Notes: generated from the letters alone by a model not told the origin. Shown: positions 8,609 to 17,751, counted from the stretch's first letter. The stretch is 64,000 nt of DNA from Amycolatopsis circi (GCF_003385235.1 NZ_PQIA01000017.1:1-64000), one strand, 5' to 3'. Translations and numbers: made by a program.

Positions 8609-9416
8609 AGTAGGAGAAGCCGTACCGCTCGCGGTGCGCGATCAGCTGCTGCACCATTTCGTCCACCGTGCCGAAGAGGAGCTGCGGTGCGCGCAGCAGC
8701 TCGTCGACGTCCGCTGCGCTGCGTTCCTCGGTCTCGACGTGCCATTCCGCAGCGGCTTCGCGGCGGTCGTCGGTGACCACGACGCGCTGGATCAGCATGT
8801 TGTAGTCGATCTCGCGATCCCCTGCCAGGGAACGGAAATACGCGATCCGCTCGTCCATCGCCACGTCGTTGTCGAGCACGAACGTGCCCGGCGGACGTCC
8901 GCGATCCTGGCGGAGACCGGCGAACCCGGCGATGTCCGCGTGTTCCGCCGCGAGCTTCAGCACGCCGTCGCTGTTGCCCGCGATCAGCAGCTTCGGCATG
9001 CCGCCCTCGTCCTCGACGCGGGTGCGCAGCTCGGCGAGACCTTCGGTGAGGTACGCGATCCGGTCGGCGGCTTTGCGCCACGGCAGTCCGGCGTCGTCGA
9101 ACTCGTGCTTCATGTGGCCCGAACCGAGGCCGAGTTCGAAGCGGCCGCCGGTGAGTTTGTTGGTGGTGGCGACGTCGCGGGCGAAGAGCGCCAGGTTATA
9201 GAAGGGCACATTGGACACCAACGTGCCGACCCGCACCCGCTCGGTCACCGCCGCCGCGGCCGTGAGCGCCGGGAACGGCGACAGCCGCCCCGGCCCGAGG
9301 TGATCGGGCACAGTCAGGTGGTCGTAGCCGAGTTCCTCGGCGCGCCGGCATTTCTCGGTCCACTCAGTGCCGTCGGCCGTGAGCCGCAGACTGACGCCGA
9401 ATTCAAATTTCCCCAT
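8544..9416 (-). CDS. LLM-class F420-dependent oxidoreductase
   Basis: A TIM-barrel luciferase-like oxidoreductase, 290 residues. The segments FEFGVSLRLTADGTEW, YDHLTVPDHLGPGRLSPFPALTAAAAVTERVRVGTLVSNVPFYNLALFARDVAT, and GGRFELGLGSGHMKHEFDDAG are typical of the TIGR03621-like F420-dependent branch. It likely uses reduced or oxidised coenzyme F420; the substrate is unknown. It is divergent from a PPOX-fold gene with a 96-bp gap, and its 3' end overlaps the TetR gene's tail. Confidence 0.85.
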   Translation of the reverse strand: MGKFEFGVSLRLTADGTEWTEKCRRAEELGYDHLTVPDHLGPGRLSPFPALTAAAAVTERVRVGTLVSNVPFYNLALFARDVATTNKLTGGRFELGLGSGHMKHEFDDAGLPWRKAADRIAYLTEGLAELRTRVEDEGGMPKLLIAGNSDGVLKLAAEHADIAGFAGLRQDRGRPPGTFVLDNDVAMDERIAYFRSLAGDREIDYNMLIQRVVVTDDRREAAAEWHVETEERSAADVDELLRAPQLLFGTVDEMVQQLIAHRERYGFSYFTVFEAMMETFAPVVAELRGR

Positions 9417-9512
9417 GGCTGCGACGCTAGCCAGTCCCGGACGGGTGATGCATCAGTTTTCGCCCCCGGCGGAACCCGGTTTTTGTCGTACCCCGTCGCT
9501 AGCTTCGAGGGC

Positions 9513-9938
9513 ATGGTGTTGTCGATTGAAGAACGGGAACAGTTTCTGGCCGAACCGCACATCGGCGCGCTCGCCGTGGTCGAGCGCCCGGACCGCGCGC
9601 CGTTGACGGTGCCGATCTGGTACCAGTACACCCCGGGCGGCGAGCTGTGGGTGATCACGGAACCGAACTCGCGCAAGGCAAAGGCGATCGAGGCGGCCGG
9701 ACGGTTCAGCCTGATGGTGCAACGGGTCGAGCCGACGGTGCGGTACGTGTCGGTGGAGGGTCCGGTCGTGCGGACGCGGCCGGGCAGCTACGAGCTGACG
9801 TGGGAGATGGCGTCGCGGTACCTGCCTGCCGACAAGGTGGCCGGGTATGTGGAGTTCGAGCGGACGCAGCTGGGGGAGCACATGGCGATCCATATGCGGC
9901 CGGAGAGGTGGTTGTCCTCGGACATGGGCGCGGTGTGA
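9513..9938 (+). CDS. PPOX/FDR-family oxidoreductase (pyridoxamine-phosphate-oxidase fold)
   Basis: A split-barrel flavin/F420-binding protein of 141 residues. APLTVPIWYQYTPGGELWVITEPNSRKAKAIEAAGRFSLMVQ is the characteristic cofactor-binding region, and VRYVSVEGPVV the following strand. The ATG at 9513 is chosen because it begins the fold directly; the open frame continues back to 8634 only as the antisense of the LLM gene. It is divergent from that LLM gene, so the two may share regulation and cofactor. Confidence 0.82.
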   Translation: MVLSIEEREQFLAEPHIGALAVVERPDRAPLTVPIWYQYTPGGELWVITEPNSRKAKAIEAAGRFSLMVQRVEPTVRYVSVEGPVVRTRPGSYELTWEMASRYLPADKVAGYVEFERTQLGEHMAIHMRPERWLSSDMGAV

Positions 9939-10089
9939 CGGTTTGACTAGGGCGCGAAGTGAGGAGCGGAGGGTTGTCTTTGGCTGATGACAATGGCGCG
10001 GCTGCTCGGTAGCGGCGGTGCGGTTCGCGGGCGGAGCTGGACGCGGCGAAGCCTTAACGGATCCGACGGCCTGGACGGGCTGCTTCGGT

Positions 10090-10880
10090 CAGACGAGGCG
10101 AGGTGCGGCCTCGGAGAGGCGAGGTGACACGGCTGGAGTGGGGCGGTGTGGCCGGGCTGGGCGATGCGGCCGGGTCGAGGTGGCGCGGCTGGGCTGGGCC
10201 AGACGTCGCGGCCTCGGCGGGGTGGCTTGGCTGGGCTGAGGGATGCGGCCTCGGCGGGGGTGGCTCGGCTTGGCTGAGGGATGCGGCCGGACCAGGCGAC
10301 CGTGGCTCGAGTTGAGCGGTGGTGGGGCCTGATGGCGCGGTCTCGGCGGGGCAGCGCGCGCGGCTGGCCCGAGCGATGCGGCCGGACCAGGTGACGCGTC
10401 TGGAGTGGAGTGGCGCGGTTGGGCCGAGGTGACGCGGCTGGAGTGGGTGACGCGGCCGGGCCGAGGTGACGCGGCTGGGCTGGGCGATGCGGCCGGTCGA
10501 GGTGGTGCGGCCGGTCGAGGTGGTGCGACTGGGCTTGGGTCGACCGTGGCTTGAGCCGAGCGACGGTCGGGCCAGATGGCGCGGCCTCGGCGGGCAGCGC
10601 GGCTGGGCTGGGCGATGCGGCCGGAGTGGGGTCGCGCGGCTGGGCCGAGCGACCGTGGCTCGAGTTGAGCGGTGGTCGGGCACGATGGCGCGGTCTCGGC
10701 GGGGCAGCGCGGCTGGGCTGGGCGATGCGGCCGGGCCGGGTGACGTGGCTGGGCCGGGTGACGCGGCTGGGCTGGGCGACCGTGGCTCGCATTGAGCGGC
10801 GGTTGGGGCCCGATGACGCAGCCTCACCGGGGCGACGTGGCTGGGCTGGGCGATGCGGTCTGGATTGGACGGTGCGCCTA
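10090..10880. repeat. Degenerate GC-rich repeat region in a 1.2-kb convergent gap
   Basis: The gap 9939-11124 lies between convergent genes (PPOX and prs). Its middle is built of related units. A core close to GCGGCTGGGCTGGGCGATGC recurs near 10150, 10225, 10263, 10360, 10471, 10600, 10709 and 10838. A longer unit starting GCGACCGTGGCT occurs near 10297, 10540, 10650 and 10777. Stop-poor frames on both strands give only low-complexity Pro/Ser/Arg or Gly/Trp/Arg products, so I call no gene. The flanks 9939-10090 and 10880-11124 show no feature. Confidence 0.7.
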
Positions 10881-11124
10881 GATCGGCGGCGCGGCCCGGA
10901 GCAGTCGACTTTGCCTAACGTTCGGTGTGCCTGCGCACGGCGGCAGCACCGCCTGCCTCACACCGGGCCGCCCGGCGCGGACAGCACTGCTTAGGCGTGC
11001 ACCACCCCGGCAAACGGGCGCAGTCACCAAACGACGCGACCCGAGCCAGCGGGTGCGACCTCATTCAGGCCGCGCCGCCAACTCGGGCCGCGTAGTTCAG
11101 AACCGTTCAGAAAGCTGCCGAGAT

Positions 11125-12105
11125 TCAGGCGTTGCCGTCGAACAGCGAGGTGACCGAGCCGTCCTCGAACACCTGCTGGATGGCCTCCGCGAGCATCGGC
11201 GCGATGGACAGCACGGTCAGCCCCGGGAAGCGCTTCTCTTCCGGGATCGGCAGCGAGTTCGTCACGATGACCTCGCGCGCCTTGCACTGCGAAAGCCGCT
11301 CGGTGGCCGGGTCGGAGAGGATGCCGTGCGTGGTCGCGATGACCACGTCCGCCGCGCCTTCCTCCAGCAGTGCCTCGGTGGCCTTCACGATCGTGCCGCC
11401 GGTGTCGATCATGTCGTCGATCAGCACGCAGAGCTTGCCCTCGACCTTGCCGACCACGCGGTTGGCGACCGCCTGGTTCGGCTTGTCCGGGTCGCGCGTC
11501 TTGTGGATGAACGCGATCGGCCGGTCGCCGAGCTGCTGCGCCCACTTCTCTGCCAGGCGCACGCGGCCCGAGTCCGGCGAAACGACGGTGATGTCCGCGT
11601 TGCCGTACGTCGACTTGATGTGGTCGGCGAGGACCGACTGTGCCATCAGGTGGTCGACCGGGCCGTCGAAGAAGCCCTGGATCTGGGCGGTGTGCAGGTC
11701 GACCGTCATGATCCGGTCCGCGCCCGCGGTCTTGAACAGGTCCGCGATGAGCCGCGCCGAGATCGGTTCGCGGCCCTTGTGCTTCTTGTCCTGGCGCGCG
11801 TACGGATAGAACGGCATGACCACGGTGATCCGCTTGGCGCTCGCGCGCTTGAGCGCGTCCACCATGATCAGCTGCTCCATCACGTACTCGTTGATGGGCG
11901 TGGTGTGCGCCTGGATCACAAACGCGTCGGTACCGCGCACCGACTCCTCGAACCGCACGAACAGCTCGCCGTTGGCGAACGTGTGCGCGGTCTGCGGGGT
12001 GATCGTCACGTTGAGGTGCTTGGCGACCTCTTCCGCGAGCTCGTGGTGCGCACGCCCGGAGAAGAGCATCAGATTCTTCTTCGGCGTACCTGACTTCGGA
12101 CTCAT
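11125..12105 (-). CDS. prs: Ribose-phosphate pyrophosphokinase
   Basis: It makes PRPP from ribose 5-phosphate and ATP for purine, pyrimidine, His, Trp and NAD synthesis, and in actinobacteria for decaprenyl-phosphoryl-arabinose precursors. 326 residues, a full class I enzyme. The flexible loop [12 protein letters not shown] (about 103-114), the metal-binding [12 protein letters not shown], and the PRPP loop [13 protein letters not shown] (about 227-239) are intact. Its ATG overlaps the glmU stop by 4 bp (12102-12105), showing translational coupling in a glmU-prs operon. Confidence 0.96.
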   Translation of the reverse strand: MSPKSGTPKKNLMLFSGRAHHELAEEVAKHLNVTITPQTAHTFANGELFVRFEESVRGTDAFVIQAHTTPINEYVMEQLIMVDALKRASAKRITVVMPFYPYARQDKKHKGREPISARLIADLFKTAGADRIMTVDLHTAQIQGFFDGPVDHLMAQSVLADHIKSTYGNADITVVSPDSGRVRLAEKWAQQLGDRPIAFIHKTRDPDKPNQAVANRVVGKVEGKLCVLIDDMIDTGGTIVKATEALLEEGAADVVIATTHGILSDPATERLSQCKAREVIVTNSLPIPEEKRFPGLTVLSIAPMLAEAIQQVFEDGSVTSLFDGNA

Positions 12106-13598
12106 GCTGGCGACTCCCCGTCGGTTCCTGCTGCTGACTCGGACACAACGGTGTCCTGCTGCTGGGCGGCGAGAGCGGCTTCCGCCGCCTCCGCCGCGGG
12201 CGTGCCCGGCCTGCGCCGGACCGCCCAGCCTTCGATGGTGCGCTGCGGACCGGCCGACAGCGCCAGTGAGCCAGGCGGGACGTCGTCGCGGATCACCGCA
12301 CCGGCTCCACTGTAAGCGCCGTCCCCGATCCGCACCGGCGCGACCAGCGTGTTGTCCGCCCCGAGCCGGACATGCGAACCGACAACGGTCTGGTGCTTGC
12401 TCACCCCGTCGTAGTTCACGAACACACTGGAACAGCCGATGTTGCTGTGGTCGCCGACGATCGCGTCGCCTACGTACGTGAGATGCGGCACCTTCGTTCC
12501 GGTGCCGATCTGCGCGTTCTTCGTCTCGACGAACGCGCCCAGCTTGCCCTTCGCACCGAGCTTCGTGCCCGGCCGCAGGAACGTGTACGGGCCGACATTC
12601 ACGCCGTCGCCCAGCTCAGAGCCCGAACCGTGCACGCGGACGACCGAAGCGCCCGCGCCGATTTGCACGTCGGTCAGCGTGGTGTCCGGGCCCACAACGG
12701 AGCCCTCGCCGACCGAACAACGGCCCTTGAGCTGGGTGTTCGGCTCGATCAGCACGTCGCGCGAGAGCGTGACGTCCGCCTCGATCCAGGTGGTGTTCGG
12801 GTCGGTGACCGTGACGCCCTCGCGCTGCCAGCGGCGCACGATGCGGCGGTTGTACTCGGCCCCGAGCACCGAAAGCTGCACGCGGTCGTTCACGCCCTCG
12901 GTGACCCACGGGTCGTCAACCACGAGCGCGCCGACGCCCTTGCCGTCCTCGCGCGCGATGCCGAGGACGTCGGTGAGGTAAAGCTCACCCTGCGCGTTGT
13001 CGGTCGACAGCCGCGACAGGCCGTCGATCAGCACGGCCGCGTCGAAGGCGTAGACACCGGAATTGATTTCGGTGATCGCCCGCTGGTCCGGCGTCGCGTC
13101 CTTGTGCTCGACGATCGCGCTGACCGAACCGTCGGCACCGCGGACGATGCGGCCGTAGCCGGTCGGGTCGGCGACCTCGGCGGTGAGCACGGTGACCGCG
13201 TTGCCCGCCTTGGTGTGCTCGGCCCGCAGTGCTTCGAGGGTTTCGGTGTCCAGCAGCGGAACGTCGCCGTAGCTGACGACGACGGTGCCGGTGAGTCCTT
13301 CCGGCAGTTCGGCCAGCGCGCACGAAACGGCGTGCCCGGTGCCCTTCTGCTCTTCCTGCACGGCGGTGGCGACCTCGCGGCCGAGCGCCTCGCCGACCCG
13401 GTCGAGTTCGGCGCGCACGGCGTCGCGGCCGTGTCCGATCACGACCACCAGATGCTGCGGCGCGAGGCCGGCGGCGGCGCGCACAGCGTGTTCCACCAGC
13501 GGCCTTCCGGCGATCGGGTGCAACACCTTAGGAGTGGAGGAACGCATGCGGGTGCCCTCACCCGCAGCGAGGATCAGCGTGCTCAGCGGGCCGCTCAC
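12102..13598 (-). CDS. glmU: Bifunctional GlcNAc-1-P uridylyltransferase / GlcN-1-P acetyltransferase
   Basis: It makes UDP-GlcNAc for peptidoglycan by acetylating GlcN-1-P and then uridylylating it. 498 residues, full length. The N-terminal nucleotidyltransferase has [20 protein letters not shown] and [12 protein letters not shown]; the C-terminal left-handed beta-helix shows hexapeptide repeats (for example [20 protein letters not shown]) and the acetyltransferase segment [25 protein letters not shown] long disordered Ala/Glu-rich tail of about 35 residues follows, as in other actinobacteria. First gene of the glmU-prs pair; 45 bp separate it from the diguanylate cyclase gene upstream. Confidence 0.96.
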   Translation of the reverse strand: MSGPLSTLILAAGEGTRMRSSTPKVLHPIAGRPLVEHAVRAAAGLAPQHLVVVIGHGRDAVRAELDRVGEALGREVATAVQEEQKGTGHAVSCALAELPEGLTGTVVVSYGDVPLLDTETLEALRAEHTKAGNAVTVLTAEVADPTGYGRIVRGADGSVSAIVEHKDATPDQRAITEINSGVYAFDAAVLIDGLSRLSTDNAQGELYLTDVLGIAREDGKGVGALVVDDPWVTEGVNDRVQLSVLGAEYNRRIVRRWQREGVTVTDPNTTWIEADVTLSRDVLIEPNTQLKGRCSVGEGSVVGPDTTLTDVQIGAGASVVRVHGSGSELGDGVNVGPYTFLRPGTKLGAKGKLGAFVETKNAQIGTGTKVPHLTYVGDAIVGDHSNIGCSSVFVNYDGVSKHQTVVGSHVRLGADNTLVAPVRIGDGAYSGAGAVIRDDVPPGSLALSAGPQRTIEGWAVRRRPGTPAAEAAEAALAAQQQDTVVSESAAGTDGESPA

Positions 13599-13643
13599 GA
13601 GTCTCCCAACGATTCACCGGTGCGTTGACGAGCACCAACGATC

Positions 13644-15323
13644 CTACGTGGGGTTCTCCGCGCTCCACGCGGGGTCGGTCGGAGCCGTTTCCCCAGGCCA
13701 GCCGCCCATGCCGTCGCCCGCCATCGAGTTGGCCGACGCCACCTGGTTGCCACCGCCGCGTTTCGCTTCGTACATCGCCGCATCCGCGCGCGCGAGCACC
13801 TGCTCGGCCCGCTCCTGCGGACGCAACGACACGAGACCAATGGACAGCGTCACACCGTGCGACAGGTGATGAGGCAGTGTCGCGACGGATTTGGCCGCGC
13901 GACCGAGCGCCATCTTCGCCGCCGACGCCGGCGCGCCGGGCAGCAGCACGATGAACTCGTCGCCGCCGTAGCGGGCCACCACGTCGTCGCCGCGCAGAGC
14001 GTCGCGCAGAGTGCTTGCGACAACACGCAAAACGTTGTCGCCCTCGGCGTGCGACTGCTTGTCGTTGACGCCCTTGAACCCGTCGAGGTCGACCAGCGCG
14101 ACCGCGAGCGGCTGCGCGTCCGCCGACGACGCCAGCGCGCGCAGCCGTTCGTCGAGCGCGCGCCGGTTCGGCAGGCCGGTGAGCGGATCCTGCAGCGCCT
14201 GCTGGGTGATCGCACCGTGTTCGGCGGACAGCCGTTCATGCTCGCGGCGCGCGTTCAGCGTGGCGATCTGCGATTCGCGCAGCGCCCACATTTCGGTTTC
14301 CAGCGCGGTCGCGTAGTCGATCAGCGACTGGCTCGCGGCTTCCGGGTCGAGCCGGGCGAGTTCGCGGGAGAGAGTGAGCCGCATCGAGGGCTGCGAGACG
14401 TCCTCGGCCAGCACGTCGCGGGCCTCGCGCAGCACCTGCAGCGCGTCGCTGCGGCGGCCGGCCTGGTCGAGGCAGCGGGCCAGCGCGATCGCGACCAGTT
14501 CCTGCTCGTGCGGATAGTGGTGGCCGAGATGCATGCCCTGCAGCCGTTCGACGTGCTCGGCGGCCGGGTCGTGCAGCGCGAGCGCCGCGGCCAGCACGCC
14601 GACCTGGTCGACCGCGGACACTCCGATTTTGCGCGGGAACAGCGATTCGGCGAACGGGCCTTCCGCGGCCACCGCCATCGACGCGGCGGTGCGGAACTTC
14701 TCCGCCGATTCGTCGTACTGCTCGATCCGCTCGAGCCGAAGGCCCCAGCCGAGCAGCATCTTGACCCGGTTCATCAGCTGCAGGGTGATCTCGTGCGGGC
14801 TAGCGCTTTCCCGGATCGCCTGGTGCGCGCGGCCGATCACCTCTTCGGCGGCCTCGTAGACGCCGAGCTGGTTGAGCACTATCCAGCAGTCGATGAGCGC
14901 CATCGACTGCATGCGGTTCCAGTTGCGGACGCCGATCTGGCGGTCCGGAATCGTGGAGTCGTCGAGGATCGCGAGCGCGCGGGCGATCTCGGTGAGCGCG
15001 GCGTCTTCTTGCGCGGCGAGCACGAGCCGGCGCCCGCGCAGCGCGTGCGCGTCCGCGCGAAGAAGGGACAGACCGTGCCGGCGAGTGTGCGCGAGCATTT
15101 CGTCGAGCCGGGGTTCGGCCTCGGCGGCGAGGCCGCGGGTGACGAGCCGGGAGAAGGCGGAGGCGCGCAGCAGCTGGGCGACGAGCGTGGGTTCTCCCCG
15201 GCGCAGAGTCTCCTCGAGCAGCTCGTCCATGATCTTGACGATCTCGAGCTGGTTTTCGTGCTCCTGGCGCTGAACGGCCGCGATGAGTTCCCGCGCGCGC
15301 CCCACCAGCCACGCGTCCGACAT
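13644..15323 (-). CDS. GGDEF diguanylate cyclase with helical-repeat sensor region
   Basis: It synthesises cyclic di-GMP from two GTP. 559 residues from the ATG at 15323. Residues 1 to about 370 are helical with TPR-like pairs (LVAQLLRASAFSRLVTRGLAAEAEPRLDEML, ALARCLDQAGRRSDALQVLREARDVL), then a coiled segment, then the catalytic domain: DPLTGLPNRRALDERL and RYGGDEFIVLLPG with an intact GGDEF near residue 453. The inhibitory I-site RGDD sits five residues before GGDEF, so product feedback is likely. No membrane segment is seen. The frame is open back to 15452, but that region overlaps tRNA-Gln, so the later ATG is favoured; no strong ribosome site decides it. Confidence 0.85.
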   Translation of the reverse strand: MSDAWLVGRARELIAAVQRQEHENQLEIVKIMDELLEETLRRGEPTLVAQLLRASAFSRLVTRGLAAEAEPRLDEMLAHTRRHGLSLLRADAHALRGRRLVLAAQEDAALTEIARALAILDDSTIPDRQIGVRNWNRMQSMALIDCWIVLNQLGVYEAAEEVIGRAHQAIRESASPHEITLQLMNRVKMLLGWGLRLERIEQYDESAEKFRTAASMAVAAEGPFAESLFPRKIGVSAVDQVGVLAAALALHDPAAEHVERLQGMHLGHHYPHEQELVAIALARCLDQAGRRSDALQVLREARDVLAEDVSQPSMRLTLSRELARLDPEAASQSLIDYATALETEMWALRESQIATLNARREHERLSAEHGAITQQALQDPLTGLPNRRALDERLRALASSADAQPLAVALVDLDGFKGVNDKQSHAEGDNVLRVVASTLRDALRGDDVVARYGGDEFIVLLPGAPASAAKMALGRAAKSVATLPHHLSHGVTLSIGLVSLRPQERAEQVLARADAAMYEAKRGGGNQVASANSMAGDGMGGWPGETAPTDPAWSAENPT

Positions 15324-15413
15324 CTCGACCAGGGTCGGGCGACGGGCGCCCGCGGGGTCGCTCGGTTCCTCGCTCAGCCGCCCCCACTCCCATCGCCCTC
15401 GCCGGATGTGCAG

Positions 15414-15485
15414 CTCCGCCGCCAGGATTCGAACCTGAACTGTCAGAACCAAAATCTGAAGTGCTGCCGATTACACTACGGCGGA
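15414..15485 (-). tRNA. tRNA-Gln (anticodon TTG)
   Basis: 72 nt without encoded CCA. Acceptor stem TCCGCCG/CGGCGGA, D-arm with GTGTAATCGGCAGCAC, anticodon stem TCAGA/TCTGA around loop TTTTGGT (anticodon TTG, reads CAA), and T-arm CAGGTTCGAATCCTG. All stems pair. Confidence 0.95.
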
Positions 15486-15615
15486 TCGGTCCTGGTCAGG
15501 ATAGCGATGATCGAGGACGGGGGCGCCAGGAGGGGGAGGCGTGCGCCACAGGGCCGTCCCGGGCACCGGGCAATCGGACTTTTCGGGCCTCCACAGCGCC
15601 GGAAACCTCCTGTAC

Positions 15616-15640
15616 CGTAACTTACGACACCGTAGGTAAG
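15616..15640. promoter_or_regulatory. Operator-like palindromes upstream of the desaturase
   Basis: CGTAA-C-TTACG (15616-15626) overlaps a wider inverted repeat CTTAC-N10-GTAAG (15621-15640), 43 bp before the desaturase ATG. The position and symmetry fit a TetR/FadR-type operator. The TetR gene 3' of the desaturase is the obvious candidate binder, but this is inference. Confidence 0.5.
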
Positions 15641-15682
15641 GGCACCCTTCGCCAGGGGTTGTGAGAGGAAAGAAGTGAGCGC

Positions 15683-16636
15683 ATGACGGCCACCCTCGAT
15701 CGTTCTCAGTCAGCGGGCGACCCGCCGAAGGGCCCCAAGCCGATCATCGACGGACAGCGCGGGATCGGCGTTCAGCTGTCGGTGTATTTCGGGGTGCTGC
15801 TGCCGATCGTGGCGCTGCTGGTCGCGGTTCCGTTCGCCTGGGGCTGGGGACTGACCTGGACGGACGTCGCGCTGTTTGTCGTGTTCTACGGAATCAGCGG
15901 GCTGGGCATCACCGTCGCCTACCACCGCTACTTCACCCACGGTTCGTTCAAGGCGAAGCCGTGGCTGCGCGTCGTGATGGCGATCGCGGGCAGTGTCGCG
16001 TTGCAGGGACCGGTGATCACCTGGGTGGCTGACCACCGGCGCCACCACGCGTTCTCCGACCGCGACGGCGACCCGCACTCGCCGTGGGCTTACGGCACCT
16101 CGCCGCTGGCCATCGCCAAGGGTTTCTGGCACGCGCACATGGGCTGGCTGTTCGAGCGCGACCAGAGCAACCAGGCGCGGTTCGCGCCGGATCTGGTGAA
16201 GGACCCGGCCATCCGCAAGGTCGACGACCTGTTCTGGCTGTGGTCGCTGGTGAGCCTGTTCGGCCCGGCGCTGCTGGGCGGCCTGATCTCGTGGTCGGTG
16301 TGGGGCGCGGTGACCGCGTTCTTCTGGGCGGGCCTGGTCCGCGTCTGCGTGCTGCACCACGTGACCTGGTCGGTCAACTCGATCTGCCACATGATCGGCG
16401 AGCGTCCGTTCGCCGCGCGCGACCGTTCGGCGAACTTCTGGCCGCTGGCGATCTTCTCCTTCGGCGAGTCGTGGCACAACCTGCACCACGCTGACCCGAC
16501 CTCGGCCCGGCACGGCGTGAAGCGCGGCCAGATCGACATGTCGGCGCGGCTGATCTGGATCTTCGAGAAGTTCGGCTGGGTGCACGACGTGCGGTGGCCG
16601 ACCCCGCAGCGGCTGGCCCGGATCGCGGCTGAGTAA
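15683..16636 (+). CDS. Membrane acyl-CoA (stearoyl-type) fatty acid desaturase
   Basis: A di-iron membrane desaturase that introduces a cis double bond into a saturated acyl chain, using O2 and electrons from a partner reductase. 317 residues. Three histidine boxes are intact: HRYFTH (81-86), HRRHH (118-122) and HNLHH (265-269). Hydrophobic hairpins at about 30-75, 95-115, 181-205 and 209-225 match the family topology. It resembles the delta-9 enzymes (DesA3-like) of mycobacteria. Operator-like palindromes lie upstream; a perfect hairpin follows the stop by 2 bp and a TetR gene comes next. Confidence 0.92.
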   Translation: MTATLDRSQSAGDPPKGPKPIIDGQRGIGVQLSVYFGVLLPIVALLVAVPFAWGWGLTWTDVALFVVFYGISGLGITVAYHRYFTHGSFKAKPWLRVVMAIAGSVALQGPVITWVADHRRHHAFSDRDGDPHSPWAYGTSPLAIAKGFWHAHMGWLFERDQSNQARFAPDLVKDPAIRKVDDLFWLWSLVSLFGPALLGGLISWSVWGAVTAFFWAGLVRVCVLHHVTWSVNSICHMIGERPFAARDRSANFWPLAIFSFGESWHNLHHADPTSARHGVKRGQIDMSARLIWIFEKFGWVHDVRWPTPQRLARIAAE

Positions 16637-16638
16637 GG

Positions 16639-16684
16639 GTCGTGAGTGGCAATCCCGGTTCTAACCGGGATTGCCACTCACGAC
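16639..16684. repeat. Palindromic intergenic repeat acting as a hairpin after the desaturase
   Basis: A perfect 22-bp stem with a CT loop: GTCGTGAGTGGCAATCCCGG, then TT-CT-AA, then the complement. It shares outer CGTGAGTG and inner CCGGTTCTAACCGG with the palindrome at 33586-33631, while the bases between differ but still pair. It starts 2 bp after the desaturase stop, so it may terminate transcription. Confidence 0.8.
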
Positions 16685-16697
16685 TACCCTGCTGCGA

Positions 16698-17366
16698 ATG
16701 GCGGGGAGACGACGGGCGAAGCGAGAAGCGGCGGTCACCGGCGCGCGACCGGCCGCACCGGTCGCCCGGGTGCGCATGACGGGCACCGAGCGCAGACAGC
16801 AATTGCTCAACGTGGCGCGTGCGCTGTTCGCCGAAAAGGGTTTCGACGGCACGTCCGTCGAGGAGATCGCCGCGCGGGCGAACGTGTCCAAACCGGTCGT
16901 CTACGAGCACTTCGGCGGCAAGGAAGGCATTTACGCCGTCGTTGTGGACCGCGAGACGCAGCTGCTGCTCGACCGGATGATCTCGACGCTGCACGGCGGA
17001 CATCCGCGGGTGATGCTGGAGCAGGCCGCCGTCGCGTTGCTGAGCTACGTCGAGGATTCGCACGACGGTTTCCGCATTCTCGTCCGTGATTCGCCGGTCG
17101 CCAGCTCCACCGGCACCTTTTCGACGGTCCTCAACGACATCGCCAGCCAGGTCGAGCACATCCTCGCGCAGCAGTTCGCCGCGCGCGGGTACGAGGAGAA
17201 GCTGTCCGCGCTCTACGCGCAGGCGCTCGTCGGCATGGTCGCGCTCACCGGGCAGTGGTGGCTGGACGCACGCAAACCGAAGCGGGACGAGGTCGCCGCG
17301 CATCTGGTGAATCTTGCGTGGAACGGGTTGTCGCACTTGGAGAACAAGCCGCGGTTGCTCGGCTGA
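16698..17366 (+). CDS. TetR-family regulator (glmU-mfd interval)
   Basis: 222 residues from the ATG at 16698. A basic N-terminal arm (MAGRRRAKREAAVTGARP) precedes the helix-turn-helix RRQQLLNVARALFAEKGFDGTSVEEIAARANVSKPVVYEHFGGKEGIYAVVV; the rest is a helical effector domain. The start is uncertain: 16698 lies only 13 bp after the hairpin and has no ribosome site, and an in-frame ATG at 16776 (196 residues, still with a complete DNA-binding domain) leaves room for a promoter. In M. tuberculosis a TetR gene (Rv1019) sits at the same place between glmU and mfd, so this is a likely positional counterpart. Local context also suggests control of the desaturase. Confidence 0.82.
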   Translation: MAGRRRAKREAAVTGARPAAPVARVRMTGTERRQQLLNVARALFAEKGFDGTSVEEIAARANVSKPVVYEHFGGKEGIYAVVVDRETQLLLDRMISTLHGGHPRVMLEQAAVALLSYVEDSHDGFRILVRDSPVASSTGTFSTVLNDIASQVEHILAQQFAARGYEEKLSALYAQALVGMVALTGQWWLDARKPKRDEVAAHLVNLAWNGLSHLENKPRLLG

Positions 17367-17370
17367 GTGC

Positions 17371-17751
17371 TTAACCGCCGGAGGGCGCGTTGCTGAGGTC
17401 CACGACGCAGAACAGGTTGTCGTCAGGGTCGGCGAGGACTACGAAGTCCGGTTTGGGCGGGTAGTGCTTCCAGTCGACCCGTCGTGCGCCGAGGTCGATG
17501 AGCCGTTCCACCTCGGCGCGTTGCTCATCGGCGGTGTCGGTGTACAGATCCAGATGCAGCCGAGGCCTCGACTCAGCGGGCGATTCGCTGCGCATCAGCC
17601 CCAGTGCGTGCGTGCCGCCGGGATGTGCCAGCGTCCGCCACGTCTCGCTCGCCCATTCCGGGTCCTCGGCGAGCCCGAGCGCCTCGGACCAGAACCGCAT
17701 CGCGCGTTCGACGTCGGCGACTCCGAGCACCGTGATTCCGAGTCGCAGCAT
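17371..17751 (-). CDS. VOC-superfamily (glyoxalase/bleomycin-resistance) protein
   Basis: 126 residues, one VOC domain with two beta-alpha-beta3 modules: LGITVLGVADVERAMRFWSEALGL and the second half LHLDLYTDTADEQRAEVERLIDLGARRVDW followed by VVLADPDDNLFCVVD. The likely metal ligand His lies in LHLDLY. VOC proteins range from lyases to dioxygenases and antibiotic-binding proteins, so the function is open. Its ATG overlaps the NUDIX stop by one base (TGATG), which means translational coupling. It ends 4 bp from the convergent TetR gene. Confidence 0.85.
   Translation of the reverse strand: MLRLGITVLGVADVERAMRFWSEALGLAEDPEWASETWRTLAHPGGTHALGLMRSESPAESRPRLHLDLYTDTADEQRAEVERLIDLGARRVDWKHYPPKPDFVVLADPDDNLFCVVDLSNAPSGG

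Noticed and set aside
8634..9512. Upstream extension of the PPOX gene
   Set aside because: Entirely antisense to the LLM gene; the PPOX fold begins at 9513.
9947..10792. 281-codon Pro/Ser/Arg-rich minus-strand frame and its partners
   Set aside because: Arises from repeat DNA; all frames are stop-poor there and none has a recognisable domain or ribosome site.
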